DNA from: Clostridia bacterium
GTDB lineage: Bacteria > Bacillota > Clostridia > Oscillospirales > Acutalibacteraceae
Reading direction: 5' to 3'
Assembly (NCBI GenBank): GCA_017516745.1
Contig: JAFXBF010000020.1
Span: 1-53,012 of the forward strand
DNA: 53,012 bases
The position numbers were made by a program, and so were the translations under genes. Shown here in pieces: positions 35,130 through 44,661 of the stretch; position 1 is the stretch's first letter, and each line of letters begins with the position of its first letter. A model generated the notes under the pieces. It saw nothing but the letters and a program-made list of their open reading frames with translations, was not told the origin of the DNA and ran no database searches.

Positions 35130-36398
35130 TCAATAAAGTGCGTTGCACGAATCCATAATCGAATGAACCTTTGCTATATCGACCTTACGCACATCGTCAA
35201 GCTGATTTTTTACCGCAAGCGAAAGGGCTATGCCTGCGCCCTCACCTATGCAACAGCAAATCGGCATAATTCTGTAAGCCGACTGTGCCTCGTGTGTAGT
35301 CGAAATACATCTGCCTGCAACAAGCATATTCTTAAGGCTTTTCGGAATCAGCGAACGGTAAGGAATAGTGTAGTATTTACCCACGGGAATTTTCATAATT
35401 GTTGTTCCCGTGCCGTCAGGGCTGTGAATATCTACCGGGTATGCACCTCTTGCAACCGAATCCTCAAAGCGGACACACTCAAAGAATTCTTCTACTTTAA
35501 CTGTATATTCGCCGTCAATCATTCTGCTCTCACGCACACCGATTTCGGGCGCAGAAGCAAGAAGCTGTGCATTTTCGCAGCCCGGAATATGTTCCCTTGC
35601 AAAGTTTAAAAATTCAAGCATCTGCTCTCTTGCCAGCATTTCGGCTTCGGAAAGACCAAGTATATCCACGGGATTTTTCTTTATTACCCTTGTCGTGTTA
35701 AGGTGAACGACACCCTTTTCAATCAAATTAAAAACAAGGATATTCTCACGGGGATTGAGAAGCTCACCTTTTTCAAGCTTTTCTTTCCATATTCTCTGAA
35801 CGTTTTTTATTTCAGACCAGAAAACATCGGTATCAACTTCACCCATTCTGAAGCAAAGCGTCATCGGCTGGCAGAGGTTATCCGCATCTCTGCCCAAGCG
35901 GTATGAGCAGCCTGCCATATACGCAAGGTTTGCATCACCTGTCGCATCTACAAAGTAATCTGCCGAAACCTTATATTTATTGCCTCTGCAGGAAAGGGTG
36001 AGAGATTTAATTTTTTCATCTTCCTTCACGCAATCGGAAATATAGGCGTGAAAAAGAACATCGACACCGGAATTCATTGTAATACGATCCATAATGATTT
36101 TCAGAATTTCCATATTGAACGCACGCTCGTTTTCATGCAGACCGCCTAAAGCCTTAAGCTCCTGTCTTATCTCTTCGAAGATACCGGCGTTGACGGGAAT
36201 GTTCCTTTCACCGCCATCAACATTGCTGATTTTAAACTGACTCATAAACGGATTAACGTATGACATTGCCGCCGACCCGCTCAGGTAACCGTTTTTTTCT
36301 ACCAGCAGAACGCTGATACCCTGACGTGCTGCAGCAACAGCCGCACCGACTCCTGCAAAACCGCCGCCGGCAACAATTAAATCGTAATGGTTTTTCAT
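35130..36398 (-). CDS. FAD-dependent oxidoreductase (FAD_oxidored type)
   Basis: A 422-residue flavoprotein beginning with the FAD-binding motif DLIVAGGGFAGVGAAVAAA and VEKNGYLSGSA. A second conserved segment, YFVDATGDANLAYMAG, is near 155-170, and the C-terminal part has NMLVAGRCISTTHEA and CCIGEGAGIAL. The same architecture is found at 51059-52318 and in the deleted pseudogene at 44662-45091. Proteins of this group often lie among glycan-degradation genes, but their substrates are mostly unknown. It has no signal peptide. GGAGG precedes the ATG. It is the third gene of an operon after the GH140-like enzyme and metallophosphoesterase, 40 bases after the latter. Confidence 0.85.
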   Translation of the reverse strand: MKNHYDLIVAGGGFAGVGAAVAAARQGISVLLVEKNGYLSGSAAMSYVNPFMSQFKISNVDGGERNIPVNAGIFEEIRQELKALGGLHENERAFNMEILKIIMDRITMNSGVDVLFHAYISDCVKEDEKIKSLTLSCRGNKYKVSADYFVDATGDANLAYMAGCSYRLGRDADNLCQPMTLCFRMGEVDTDVFWSEIKNVQRIWKEKLEKGELLNPRENILVFNLIEKGVVHLNTTRVIKKNPVDILGLSEAEMLAREQMLEFLNFAREHIPGCENAQLLASAPEIGVRESRMIDGEYTVKVEEFFECVRFEDSVARGAYPVDIHSPDGTGTTIMKIPVGKYYTIPYRSLIPKSLKNMLVAGRCISTTHEAQSAYRIMPICCCIGEGAGIALSLAVKNQLDDVRKVDIAKVHSIMDSCNALY

Positions 36399-36438
36399 AG
36401 CAGAGCCTCCAATTAAATTAAATTCATTTGCATATCTG

Positions 36439-37746
36439 TTATCGGATTTTTATCTCAAGATATTCGCTTGTATTTCCCCATACATCTTCGGCACAGACCC
36501 TCACGGTCAAACCCTTGCCAAAATTTATAAAGCCGTCAAAGGTTATGCTTTCGGGCATATCGGAATAGAAATAATCGGAAAAAGCCCAGTCTTCATGAAT
36601 CGTTTTCCCTTTTTCATTCACCACGAAAATTCTGTAAAGGAAAACCTCGTTATCCTCACTCACCCTTGCCTGCGGTACGGTTATATAATGCTTCAATCCT
36701 TTTTTCTCATAACCAAGAGATGCACCATCTGAAAAAACGGGAGCAGAAGCGTTTTCCTTTCTTACCTCAAAAGAATATGCAGTCTTATTCTCATCTGTGA
36801 TATTATCAATGAGGAATTCACGCATAATCTTTCCCTCATCAACATCAAGCACCTTCACGAGAACTCTGTTATCGGCATCAACCTCGATAATTAATGCCTG
36901 ACTCATTCTGTCTTTTCCTTCGGGAAACTGTCCGTTTTTGTCGTCAACGGCAAGCTCAAAATAGGCAAGACCGCCGTCATTTATGGCTGTGAAAGTCCCC
37001 TGCCATACTGCTCTGGGATCGTTTGCAGGGAAATGAGAGTGACCCGAAATATGAACAACCTGAGGATATTTGGAAAGGACTTCGGTAAACACATCCAATC
37101 CCCATCCGTCAGTTTTACTGCTTCCGTAAACCGTATCCAGTACGTGCTCGTGCTGAAAAACAAAAACAGGCTTTTCAGGGTCAGCCTGAACAGCGCAGGC
37201 AATGTTTTCGTCTAACCATTTCACCTGTTCCTCAGTGTAATGCTTAAGCGTTTCCGAACGGGATATACCGATAAAATGGAAACCGCCGATTACCCTGTGG
37301 AAATCTGTTTCCTGGCCTGTTATTCCCGTGAATAATTTTATACTGTTGTTAAATAAGGCATAGCTGTCGTGAGCCTTTGACACAACTGCCAGACGCTCGG
37401 TACCCTCTCGTATTTCATTATCGGTTACAGCCGCAAAAGCCATAAAAGAACCTATAAAGCCGTTGTCGGTAATATCGCCTGAAAATACAACGGCATCAAG
37501 ATTTTTATAATCTGTATCCGCTTCACTTACAGCGTAAACGGTTTTTAACATAGCCGAAATTCTTCTGCAGCCTATATCGCCGAGAGACTGTATATGGGTA
37601 TCACTCGTAGCCACAAAACGCATAACAGGAACAAAATCATCCTGTTTCATTTCGGGAACGGGCGCCGTAAAAGACGGTGATATAAGTGATGCGAAATAAG
37701 TAAATATTCCGAGAATTACACTGATTAAAGATGATAAAGCACCCAT
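36439..37746 (-). CDS. Exported metallophosphoesterase with altered metal motif
   Basis: A 435-residue protein with an N-terminal hydrophobic segment (about 5-25) that has no positive charge, implying export or anchoring. Calcineurin-like motifs are present in order: SDTHIQ (Asp49, His51), FSGDITDNG (Asp91), FQHEHV and SGHSHF. The third motif, normally GNHD, reads SKAHDS (123-128), so the bridging Asn is Ala125. Activity may be changed or lost, or another residue may serve. The C-terminal ~130 residues look like a beta-sandwich domain. An AAAGGAG ribosome binding site precedes the ATG. It lies 13 bases after the GH140-like gene and is co-transcribed. Confidence 0.83.
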   Translation of the reverse strand: MGALSSLISVILGIFTYFASLISPSFTAPVPEMKQDDFVPVMRFVATSDTHIQSLGDIGCRRISAMLKTVYAVSEADTDYKNLDAVVFSGDITDNGFIGSFMAFAAVTDNEIREGTERLAVVSKAHDSYALFNNSIKLFTGITGQETDFHRVIGGFHFIGISRSETLKHYTEEQVKWLDENIACAVQADPEKPVFVFQHEHVLDTVYGSSKTDGWGLDVFTEVLSKYPQVVHISGHSHFPANDPRAVWQGTFTAINDGGLAYFELAVDDKNGQFPEGKDRMSQALIIEVDADNRVLVKVLDVDEGKIMREFLIDNITDENKTAYSFEVRKENASAPVFSDGASLGYEKKGLKHYITVPQARVSEDNEVFLYRIFVVNEKGKTIHEDWAFSDYFYSDMPESITFDGFINFGKGLTVRVCAEDVWGNTSEYLEIKIR

Positions 37747-37759
37747 AATTTGCTCTCCT

Positions 37760-39739
37760 TTATTTTGCCTTAATAATTACAGCCATATCAGTATCATCCG
37801 GTCTTGCACCCAGATAATATGTGCCGATTTTGGTTGCTGTAAATTCATTCTCATCGTAATATTCACCCGTTACGGGGTTAAACCATTGATATGAATATGT
37901 GCCGTTAGGCGTAAGATTTCCGACAGTACCCGTTTTAACTCCGCCGTAATACTTTGTATTTTTGTTTTCAGCGATTGTTTCATCGGTAAATGAATAGAAA
38001 TAAATTACTGCTACGGTATTATCAGCATTACTTGCATATACATAATAAACATTGTTTCCCGGAACGAAATACGCCCAGTTGCCAAAGCGTGGAATGAGAT
38101 TATACCACTCGGTCTTTTCGAGGAAGCTTCTCATATATCCCACCTGGTAGGAGCTTTCATATTCGAGTGTATCTTCCCACGTAGCGTTGATTTTTTCTTC
38201 GCTTGTTATTGTGTCAACACCGTCTGAACTGTCATTTTCTTCATCATATATATTCAGATAACTCCAGGTATCGTGACCGCCCCAACCGTAGCCGTACATA
38301 CCGCCAAGAAAGGCAAGATATCCCTGCATTCTTGAGCCGAAATTTTTAGTCCAGAGATAGCAATACTGTCCCTCGTAATTAATTGCAGGCTTACCTTGAG
38401 AATTGTACCAACAGTCCTTTTCAATGCGGAAATCACTCTGTTCAGTTTTTGAGGGATGCCATTGAACTGCATAGAAATCATGTTCTTTTACATCTCTGAA
38501 ACAAGATGGCATTGCATCTTTGAAATAAACCTTACATTTGTCACTTGCACCTTCGCCGTTACCGTAAACAGATGTTGCACCAACGTTTTCCTGATGAGCA
38601 GAAAGAGGATGGTCATAGGCATCGTATTTTTCTATGTATTCAGCAACAAGCTTATATGGATTGTTTTCATAATTCCACATCGGATGTGTTGTATCGTTCC
38701 AATAGAAATCGTTATCGACCTCCTGACCGAGAGTCCATATAACGGGATAAGCCGAATATCTTGCAACCCAATAACGGGATATTTTTTCAAGATATGCCTT
38801 GACTGAGTCGGACATTTCACCGTTTTCTTCTACTCCGCCGAAGTTATTGATAATCAATTCCATTGAATACGGAAAGAAAAACTGTGCATTTGCGTGGGTA
38901 AGTCCGTTTTCTGCGATTATACCGAATTTTTTGTCATAACGGTGCAACCCTTCCATATCAACCTGAGTTATACCGTTTGAAAAATCAAATTTTTCGTCAA
39001 TAGGCTCACTCTGAATTACGGTAAAGCCCTGTGAAACACGCTTTTCACAGATTGTTTTTACCATATCTGCTGTTTCTCCGCCGAGACTCCAATGGGTATC
39101 ACCGAGATAGAAAAACGGTGTACCGTCATCATAAGTAAAATACTTTTTGCCTGCATTTGTCGTAACAAAACCGTGTTTATAGATATCAAGTTCTCCCGAA
39201 TATTCGGTGCAGTTAACTTTACCCGTCTTTGCGTGCATTGAAGTATTTTCTTCGTCTGTGCAGACGGTTTTAAAATACCACACACCCTCAAAAGGACACA
39301 CAAAACGAATTTTCCATGTGTTGCCGCCGTCCCAGAAACCGGGAATTTTATAAAGCCTGCCGTTTGAGTAAAGATAAAGCTCAATATCAACGTCATTGAA
39401 CGGGTCAGCATAAGTCTTTTCGCTTTCAAAAGTGAGCTCATTCATAAGCCACGTTTGGGCGTCAAGCGTTAAATCGGGGTTTTCAATTTCCTCTCCCTCA
39501 TATTCTTCCCATGAAGGTGGATTGACCGTGGCTTCGGGAATATTCGTTTCATCGGTTTTTACGATTTTATTCCAGAATTTTGCTATAAGACTGATAATCT
39601 TTCCCGTTGTTTCTTCAAATACATCAACAAAGGATGGAACTGTATTTTCGCTTCCGTCATCAGCATTTGCACCGACACAAACACAAGAATAAATCAGAAC
39701 AAATGAAAGAATCAAAGCTGTAATCTTTTTCATAGTCAT
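37760..39739 (-). CDS. Secreted GH140-like glycoside hydrolase (DUF5060-DUF4038)
   Basis: A 659-residue secreted protein. A classical signal peptide (MKKITALILSFVLIYS... to about residue 27, ending near GANADD) is followed by an amphipathic helical stretch. Residues about 90-185 form a DUF5060-type beta domain (WKIRFVCPFEGVWYFKT). Residues about 200-560 form a DUF4038-type TIM barrel beginning KYFTYDDGTPFFYLGDTHWS, with conserved PVIWTLGQEVDND. A C-terminal beta domain ends the protein. DUF4038 proteins include GH140 apiosidases that act on rhamnogalacturonan II side chains, so a role in cutting branched plant glycans is plausible. It is the first gene of an operon with a promoter at 39816-39844. 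Confidence 0.8.
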   Translation of the reverse strand: MTMKKITALILSFVLIYSCVCVGANADDGSENTVPSFVDVFEETTGKIISLIAKFWNKIVKTDETNIPEATVNPPSWEEYEGEEIENPDLTLDAQTWLMNELTFESEKTYADPFNDVDIELYLYSNGRLYKIPGFWDGGNTWKIRFVCPFEGVWYFKTVCTDEENTSMHAKTGKVNCTEYSGELDIYKHGFVTTNAGKKYFTYDDGTPFFYLGDTHWSLGGETADMVKTICEKRVSQGFTVIQSEPIDEKFDFSNGITQVDMEGLHRYDKKFGIIAENGLTHANAQFFFPYSMELIINNFGGVEENGEMSDSVKAYLEKISRYWVARYSAYPVIWTLGQEVDNDFYWNDTTHPMWNYENNPYKLVAEYIEKYDAYDHPLSAHQENVGATSVYGNGEGASDKCKVYFKDAMPSCFRDVKEHDFYAVQWHPSKTEQSDFRIEKDCWYNSQGKPAINYEGQYCYLWTKNFGSRMQGYLAFLGGMYGYGWGGHDTWSYLNIYDEENDSSDGVDTITSEEKINATWEDTLEYESSYQVGYMRSFLEKTEWYNLIPRFGNWAYFVPGNNVYYVYASNADNTVAVIYFYSFTDETIAENKNTKYYGGVKTGTVGNLTPNGTYSYQWFNPVTGEYYDENEFTATKIGTYYLGARPDDTDMAVIIKAK

Positions 39740-39815
39740 AATTAATCCCTTTTTTAATCTAAGTATTATTTATCTTTATCTTCATATCACGCTGACTCAA
39801 CATTAACTTGAATTT

Positions 39816-39844
39816 AATATAGCATAAAACCGCTTGTTTTTCAA
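39816..39844 (-). promoter_or_regulatory. Sigma-A promoter of the GH140-like operon
   Basis: On the minus strand: TTGAAA, a 17-base spacer, then TATATT, about 75 bases upstream of the start at 39739. Confidence 0.65.
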
Positions 39845-39850
39845 CAAAAA

Positions 39851-39873
39851 ATCCGAGTATAAACTACTCGGAT
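39851..39873 (-). terminator. Terminator of the PepSY lipoprotein gene
   Basis: Perfect nine-base arms ATCCGAGTA and TACTCGGAT with a five-base loop, followed on the minus strand by TTTTTT. It ends just before the -35 box of the next operon. Confidence 0.85.
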
Positions 39874-39902
39874 CAAGAGATACAAGTTTTATAACAAGCT
39901 GA

Positions 39903-39924
39903 AAGGGCCTCTTGCGAGGCCCTT
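39903..39924 (-). terminator. Additional hairpin after the PepSY lipoprotein gene
   Basis: Perfect nine-base GC-rich arms AAGGGCCTC and GAGGCCCTT with a four-base loop, 16 bases past the stop. The following T-run is weak (TTTC), so it may protect the mRNA end or form a tandem terminator with 39851-39873. Confidence 0.55.
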
Positions 39925-39939
39925 AAAGTGTATTATTCA

Positions 39940-40872
39940 TCAATCGTTGAATTCCTTATTGTAAGCTATGACCTTACCCGTTTCGGCATTGATTTCGTAT
40001 TCATATTCATATTTGCCGGAAACGAATTCCACGTCGTAGTGAACAACCATATCATCACGGTCAAGCTCTGCCTTTGCGTATTTTACGTTTGCCGCCTTAA
40101 CTTTAGCGTGGTTATAAGCTACGGTCTTTGCCTTGTCTGCGGAGATGTAATCGCTTGCTGCGGAAGTTGCTTTAACGGGGTTTCTTTCTCTTTCAACGTC
40201 TTTGTCAATAATTGCGCCGTCTGCAGCCTTAATCTCGTATTCGTACTCATATCCGTTTGCGTGGAACTTGATTTCGTAATGTGGAACAAGGTCATCGTAA
40301 TCGTAGTATGCTTTCAGGAAGACTGCATCCATGGCTTTTACGCCTGCGTTGTCAAGAGCCTTCTGCTTTGCAGCTTCAACGCTGATATAACCGTTGTTAT
40401 TCTTATTATTGCCCTTTGTTGTGTTTTCTTTGCTTATGGGAGCTTCGGTTTTTTCAGGGGCTTTGTCCTTTTCGGGAGCCTTATCCTTTACGGGAACATC
40501 AACCTTTTCGGCTTCCTTTTCAGCCTTCAGAACTGCGCCGTCAGCAACTGCGATTTCGTATTCATATTCATAGCCGTCATAAGCGAACTCGATATCGTAG
40601 TGTGCTTTACCGTCGTCTTCATCGAGTGAAGGTGTGCCATACATTACGGCATCTTCTCGGGCGATGCCTGCGTGCTTGAGAGCTGCATCAATAGCTGCAT
40701 CGGGGTTTACGCTTGTAAGTTCTTCATTGCTTACCGGCGGTGCAGATGCCTGCGCCTGATTGACTGTTACGTTTTCTGCAACCTGCGGTTTGTTGTCTGT
40801 GCATCCTGCAAGCAGTATAACTGATAAAACCAAACCTACGGAAATTATTGCTGTTAAAATCTTTTTCTTCAT
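39940..40872 (-). CDS. Lipoprotein with three PepSY-type repeats
   Basis: A 310-residue lipoprotein. The frame is open from a GTG at 40881, but AGAGGTG overlaps that codon and points to the ATG at 40872. The signal peptide ends with the lipobox LLAGC, so the mature protein is anchored at the outer face of the membrane. Three repeats of about 62 residues share HYDIEF/HYEIKF/HYDVEF followed by YEYEYEI and DGA or TGK, the PepSY pattern. A low-complexity Lys/Pro/Glu linker separates repeats 1 and 2. PepSY domains are linked to protease inhibition and envelope sensing. The same pattern occurs in the kinase sensor at 3388-4995. A palindrome upstream may be an operator. Confidence 0.88.
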   Translation of the reverse strand: MKKKILTAIISVGLVLSVILLAGCTDNKPQVAENVTVNQAQASAPPVSNEELTSVNPDAAIDAALKHAGIAREDAVMYGTPSLDEDDGKAHYDIEFAYDGYEYEYEIAVADGAVLKAEKEAEKVDVPVKDKAPEKDKAPEKTEAPISKENTTKGNNKNNNGYISVEAAKQKALDNAGVKAMDAVFLKAYYDYDDLVPHYEIKFHANGYEYEYEIKAADGAIIDKDVERERNPVKATSAASDYISADKAKTVAYNHAKVKAANVKYAKAELDRDDMVVHYDVEFVSGKYEYEYEINAETGKVIAYNKEFND

Positions 40873-40903
40873 TTTAGTCACCTCTTATAATTTTTATGTT
40901 TTT

Positions 40904-40920
40904 GTCAAGTCATCCTTGAC
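40904..40920. promoter_or_regulatory. Palindromic operator candidate upstream of the PepSY gene
   Basis: GTCAAG and CTTGAC are perfect inverted arms separated by five bases (TCATC), about 32 bases upstream of the ATG. The minus strand also reads TTGACA here, without a well-spaced -10. It may bind a dimeric regulator. Confidence 0.35.
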
Positions 40921-41015
40921 TGTGACTAAATCATAATCCGAAAAGATTAAAGGAATATTAGAAAAAACTAATTTTTCATAATTTTTTGAATTTTTAATTT
41001 TTCGTTAAAACAATA

Positions 41016-43460
41016 TTATTCCGTATACAATACAACAGGTCCGCACAAGCCGCCTGATGCAGAATCTTTTGCATAATTCTTTTCCCCTTCAAAATAGGGA
41101 GATAATTCTTTTGTATTCCATTTATCAAAATAATCGGTATGTACATACCAGTTTGCGGATGTATTCGTTACAACTATTTTCAGCTTGTTTTCTATATCAA
41201 GCAGGCCTGCAGGTATTTTCAAGCTGTACGAAGGCATCAAAGCTGTTCCCAAAAACCGGTCATTGAGATATACTGAAGCCGTGAAACGCACATCACCAAG
41301 GTTGATTTCGCCTTCTTTTCCAATGTTATCTTTAGGGAGTGTAAATGTTGTTTCATAAACACAACTGCCTGAATAAGCATCACCGATTAAATACGACCAA
41401 TCACCTAACTTAACGGGAATTGCTTTTTCGGAATGCTTGATATTTTCAAATCCGTTTTCATTACAAATGAGTTCGGTTTCTTTATGGAACAGAAAGTCAT
41501 TGCAGATTTCGGTTTTTGCTCTGAATTCTTTTTGGCTTTCTGAACCCAGATTTTCGTCTGTCAGCAATACCACATACGTTTCACCTATGGCAAGAGAGAG
41601 CTTAAGAACACCGTTTTCCGTTTGTAAGCGCTGTAATTTGCCGTTTTCCAAATCAAGCAGATATCCATTTGATGAAGGCAAGTGAATTTTGTAATCTCCA
41701 CTCTCCCCTTTTTCTCTGAACAGGCAGAAAATTTCTGCGTTCTCCGCTTTTCTGTGCATTGCACGCAAGCCGCTGCCCTCAACTCTGATTACAGCTGTGA
41801 GATTTGAAAGCTCATAAGAAACTTTTCCGCCGCATTTGATAAAACTATTCAACGCTTTTTGTGTGGCATCGGGAATATAAGCGTTTTTCGGAATGATAAT
41901 GTGTTTATATTCCGCTTTGCCGATATGCATACAGCCGTTATCGGTTATTTGCGCAAGCTGTATAACATCATCGTCAACAATATCAAAATCCACCATCATA
42001 TCTTCAAGTTCTCTGCCAAGAGTATCGAATTCTTTTGATACAACCTCTGCTTTCAGAGCGCCCTGAAAATCGGAAACGGGATAATAAAGTCCGGTTTCGC
42101 ATACTCGTTCTCCAAGAGAAGACACATAAGATAACCGTTCTGTATAACGGTTGAACTGACCGAGATAACGGTAAAACACTTGCTTCTCCGTAAAAATCGG
42201 CAGTTCCTGTGCAAGAAGCTGACCTTTGCGACCGAGCTGAAAATTAAACGGATTGAAGATGTTTATTCCTCGCACAGCCTGATAACCTACGGTAAATCTC
42301 ATAATATCGTAAGTCAGTCCGGGACCCGAAACACCGAAAATTTCGCTCATTGCAAGCTTAGTACCGTTTTGTGCAGCGGCAGATGAAGCATATCTCGGAA
42401 AAAATCCGTTGTAAGCGTTCATCTCGTCCTTATTTTTTGTTTTATTTTCGGGGTAAATTTGCCGCCATATAACATCCACGCCCGGAATATCAAAGCACCG
42501 CAAAGCACGCATCAGGTTGAAGTTTCCGCCGCCGTTAATACACCCAAGAGGGTTATGGTCTTTATCCAAATGTCCCGTAAAAGAAATTCCGTTTTCATTT
42601 GCCCATTTTTTGCAAGGGAGAAGAAAATTCTCGCAAAACATACGGCTGCATAAATCATACCAGCGGTGAAGTACATAAACATTTTCTTCCGTGACCGTTA
42701 TTCTTTTTGCAATCAACGGAAGATGCGGAAATATTGATTCACCGTACATTGCTTCGTATTTCTCTGCCAGCTCTTTATTGAAAGGCATCAACGGTGCTTT
42801 AGGCTCATCCGTAAATATAGCTGTAACCGTTTTGCCAAGCTCATTTTGCAAAAACGCTGCATACTTTTTGTGAGTTATTTCAATAAAATATTCCGTTGCT
42901 TCCTTCTTCAGCAAATCGGGATATCCGAAGTTAACTTTTTCTGCAATATATTCGGTTACAACAGTATCTTCGGAAAATATGTAACCCTCTTCAATAGTTT
43001 CCTTATCATTCAGAAAAGCCGCAAGAACATCTGATGTTAATTTTTCATACAGCTCTCCTGCGGAGAATGAGCGTTCATAAAAATTCAGCACCTGCTGTGC
43101 ATATTCGGGATAAGCTTCTAAAACTTTTCCGCATGCGCTGCCTGAGGGCCAACCGCCTTCATCATAGAGCCAACAAAGCATACCGAGTTCTTTTGCTTTT
43201 TCAACGGCATAGGTACAAAGCTCAAAATATTCCGCAGAGAGATACTCGGGCGTGAGGTTTGTAGGCATACTGTCGGGTCGGAATTCCTTGGGTTCGGGAA
43301 GAATATAAAACGCCCTTATCCCCAGCTTCTGCATTTCAGCGAGCTGAGCATCAATAATTTCACAAGTACACACATCGTTCCATACCCACACATATACGGG
43401 GGCATAGGATACATCGGGTGATATGAAGCTGTTTATATCGAATTTTTCATCGTTATCCAT
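41016..43460 (-). CDS. GH106-like glycoside hydrolase
   Basis: An 814-residue protein without a signal peptide. The frame is open from 43487, but AAGGGTGG lies seven bases before the ATG at 43460, giving MDNDEKFDIN. The N-terminal half is a TIM-barrel-like domain: APVYVWVWND, MQKLGIRAFYILPEP and LGMLCWLYDEGGWPSG resemble the start of GH106 alpha-L-rhamnosidases. IFTDEPKAP and ISFTGHLDKDHN are further conserved segments; Glu in TDEP is a candidate catalytic residue. The C-terminus (about 690-814) is a galactose-binding-like beta-sandwich. It is the last gene of an operon with the MFS transporter 19 bases upstream, suggesting the enzyme acts on the imported glycoside. GH106 assignment is by motif resemblance only. 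Confidence 0.68.
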   Translation of the reverse strand: MDNDEKFDINSFISPDVSYAPVYVWVWNDVCTCEIIDAQLAEMQKLGIRAFYILPEPKEFRPDSMPTNLTPEYLSAEYFELCTYAVEKAKELGMLCWLYDEGGWPSGSACGKVLEAYPEYAQQVLNFYERSFSAGELYEKLTSDVLAAFLNDKETIEEGYIFSEDTVVTEYIAEKVNFGYPDLLKKEATEYFIEITHKKYAAFLQNELGKTVTAIFTDEPKAPLMPFNKELAEKYEAMYGESIFPHLPLIAKRITVTEENVYVLHRWYDLCSRMFCENFLLPCKKWANENGISFTGHLDKDHNPLGCINGGGNFNLMRALRCFDIPGVDVIWRQIYPENKTKNKDEMNAYNGFFPRYASSAAAQNGTKLAMSEIFGVSGPGLTYDIMRFTVGYQAVRGINIFNPFNFQLGRKGQLLAQELPIFTEKQVFYRYLGQFNRYTERLSYVSSLGERVCETGLYYPVSDFQGALKAEVVSKEFDTLGRELEDMMVDFDIVDDDVIQLAQITDNGCMHIGKAEYKHIIIPKNAYIPDATQKALNSFIKCGGKVSYELSNLTAVIRVEGSGLRAMHRKAENAEIFCLFREKGESGDYKIHLPSSNGYLLDLENGKLQRLQTENGVLKLSLAIGETYVVLLTDENLGSESQKEFRAKTEICNDFLFHKETELICNENGFENIKHSEKAIPVKLGDWSYLIGDAYSGSCVYETTFTLPKDNIGKEGEINLGDVRFTASVYLNDRFLGTALMPSYSLKIPAGLLDIENKLKIVVTNTSANWYVHTDYFDKWNTKELSPYFEGEKNYAKDSASGGLCGPVVLYTE

Positions 43461-43479
43461 TATTAATCCACCCTTGATA

Positions 43480-44658
43480 TCAGACATCTGTATTATATTT
43501 ATCCTGCCTATTAAGCCGATTTACAAAGCACCTGAGAGCAACAACCATTATTACATAAAGCACGGCAAGCAAAACGGGATATACCCCTATGCCAAACAGT
43601 CTGCTTATAAGACTGACTGCAGGCGGTGCAAGCATAACGCCGATGTAAGCAAATGCTATCTGTGAACCCATGATCGATTGCGATACTTCTTTTCCGAAAT
43701 TGTGCGGCGTAAGATGAATCATATTCGGGTAGATAGACCCGTTGCCCAGACCAATCAGAAATAATCCCGCAACACAAACAACGCCCGGCAGAGGAAGAAG
43801 CATAATTACGATGGCAGGAGCAAGAATTGCAGCACCTATACCTATTCGTTTCCATGTGCTTATTTTATCGGAAAACAAACCCGAAACAAAACGGCCGACA
43901 GACATTCCGATATAATATACGGTCAGAGCAAGTGCTCCGTGTTTGGTTTCAAATCCTTTTTCTGTTACAAGATATGTGCTGCCCCATACTCCGCAGGCAT
44001 ATTCAATTGCATTTGTGGCAAGCATAATAACCCATACCAGACGGACTTCAGACATTTTTGCCATCTGCAAAAGAGTGAGGCTTACACAGCATTCATCTTC
44101 TGTTTGTTCGGCTGATGATGACTTTTTCCACTGAGGTACGGAAACAATCAGCAGCAATGTGATAGCTGCCTGAACATAAAAAGCATAGCGGTAACCGATG
44201 CGCCACCCCGCATTGCTCAATGCCTGCGACATAAGATAAGGGCTGAGGCTTACTCCGACACCGTAAAAACAGTGCAGAAAATTCATATGGCTTGCTTTAA
44301 AATGGAGTGCAACGTAATTATTCAGCCCCGAATCAATCGCACCTGCGCCAAGTCCGAGAATAACTGCTAACGGTATCATAAACCAAAATGAAGGCGCAAA
44401 AGAAAAGCCCAGCAAAGCTGCCGCAGTCATAGCTGTGCTGAAAGCGGTAACCTTTGCTGTTCCAAGTTTATTGAGAATTCCTGCGCTGAACATACTTGAC
44501 AAAACAGTGCAGCCTGAAATAATAAAAGTGAGAATACTTACCGCTTCAACGGGAATATTCATTTGAGAATGAATGGCAGGCCAGGCAGAGCCGATGAGAG
44601 AATCGGGTACTCCGAGACCAATAAAAGCAATATAGATAACAACCAATAAAAAAGCCAT
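43480..44658 (-). CDS. MFS transporter, probable sugar or glycoside importer
   Basis: A 392-residue membrane protein with about 12 hydrophobic helices. The first half contains GAGAIDSGLNNYVALHF and MNFLHCFYGVG, typical of MFS proteins related to fucose- and oligosaccharide-type permeases. The second half has YYIGMSVGRFVSGLFSDK. The start lies four bases after the pseudogene stop; GAGG within the last codons of that remnant probably serves as its ribosome binding site. Flanked by a GH106-like enzyme and opposite a GH78 rhamnosidase, it most likely imports a rhamnose-containing glycoside or a released sugar. It is the only clear candidate for carbohydrate uptake in this window. Confidence 0.88.
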   Translation of the reverse strand: MAFLLVVIYIAFIGLGVPDSLIGSAWPAIHSQMNIPVEAVSILTFIISGCTVLSSMFSAGILNKLGTAKVTAFSTAMTAAALLGFSFAPSFWFMIPLAVILGLGAGAIDSGLNNYVALHFKASHMNFLHCFYGVGVSLSPYLMSQALSNAGWRIGYRYAFYVQAAITLLLIVSVPQWKKSSSAEQTEDECCVSLTLLQMAKMSEVRLVWVIMLATNAIEYACGVWGSTYLVTEKGFETKHGALALTVYYIGMSVGRFVSGLFSDKISTWKRIGIGAAILAPAIVIMLLPLPGVVCVAGLFLIGLGNGSIYPNMIHLTPHNFGKEVSQSIMGSQIAFAYIGVMLAPPAVSLISRLFGIGVYPVLLAVLYVIMVVALRCFVNRLNRQDKYNTDV

Positions 44659-44661
44659 AAA

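Noticed and set aside
39928-40629. A 233-codon plus-strand frame opposite the PepSY lipoprotein
   Set aside because: The Val/Phe/Cys-rich translation is the mirror of the repetitive lipoprotein gene and has no ribosome binding site.
40200-40700. Repeated segments as a possible DNA repeat or CRISPR-like array
   Set aside because: The periodicity comes from three protein-level PepSY repeats in one reading frame; there are no short identical repeats with unique spacers.
40960-41015. A terminator after the GH106-like gene
   Set aside because: Only short AT-only inverted repeats are present; none forms a convincing stem with a following T-run on the minus strand.
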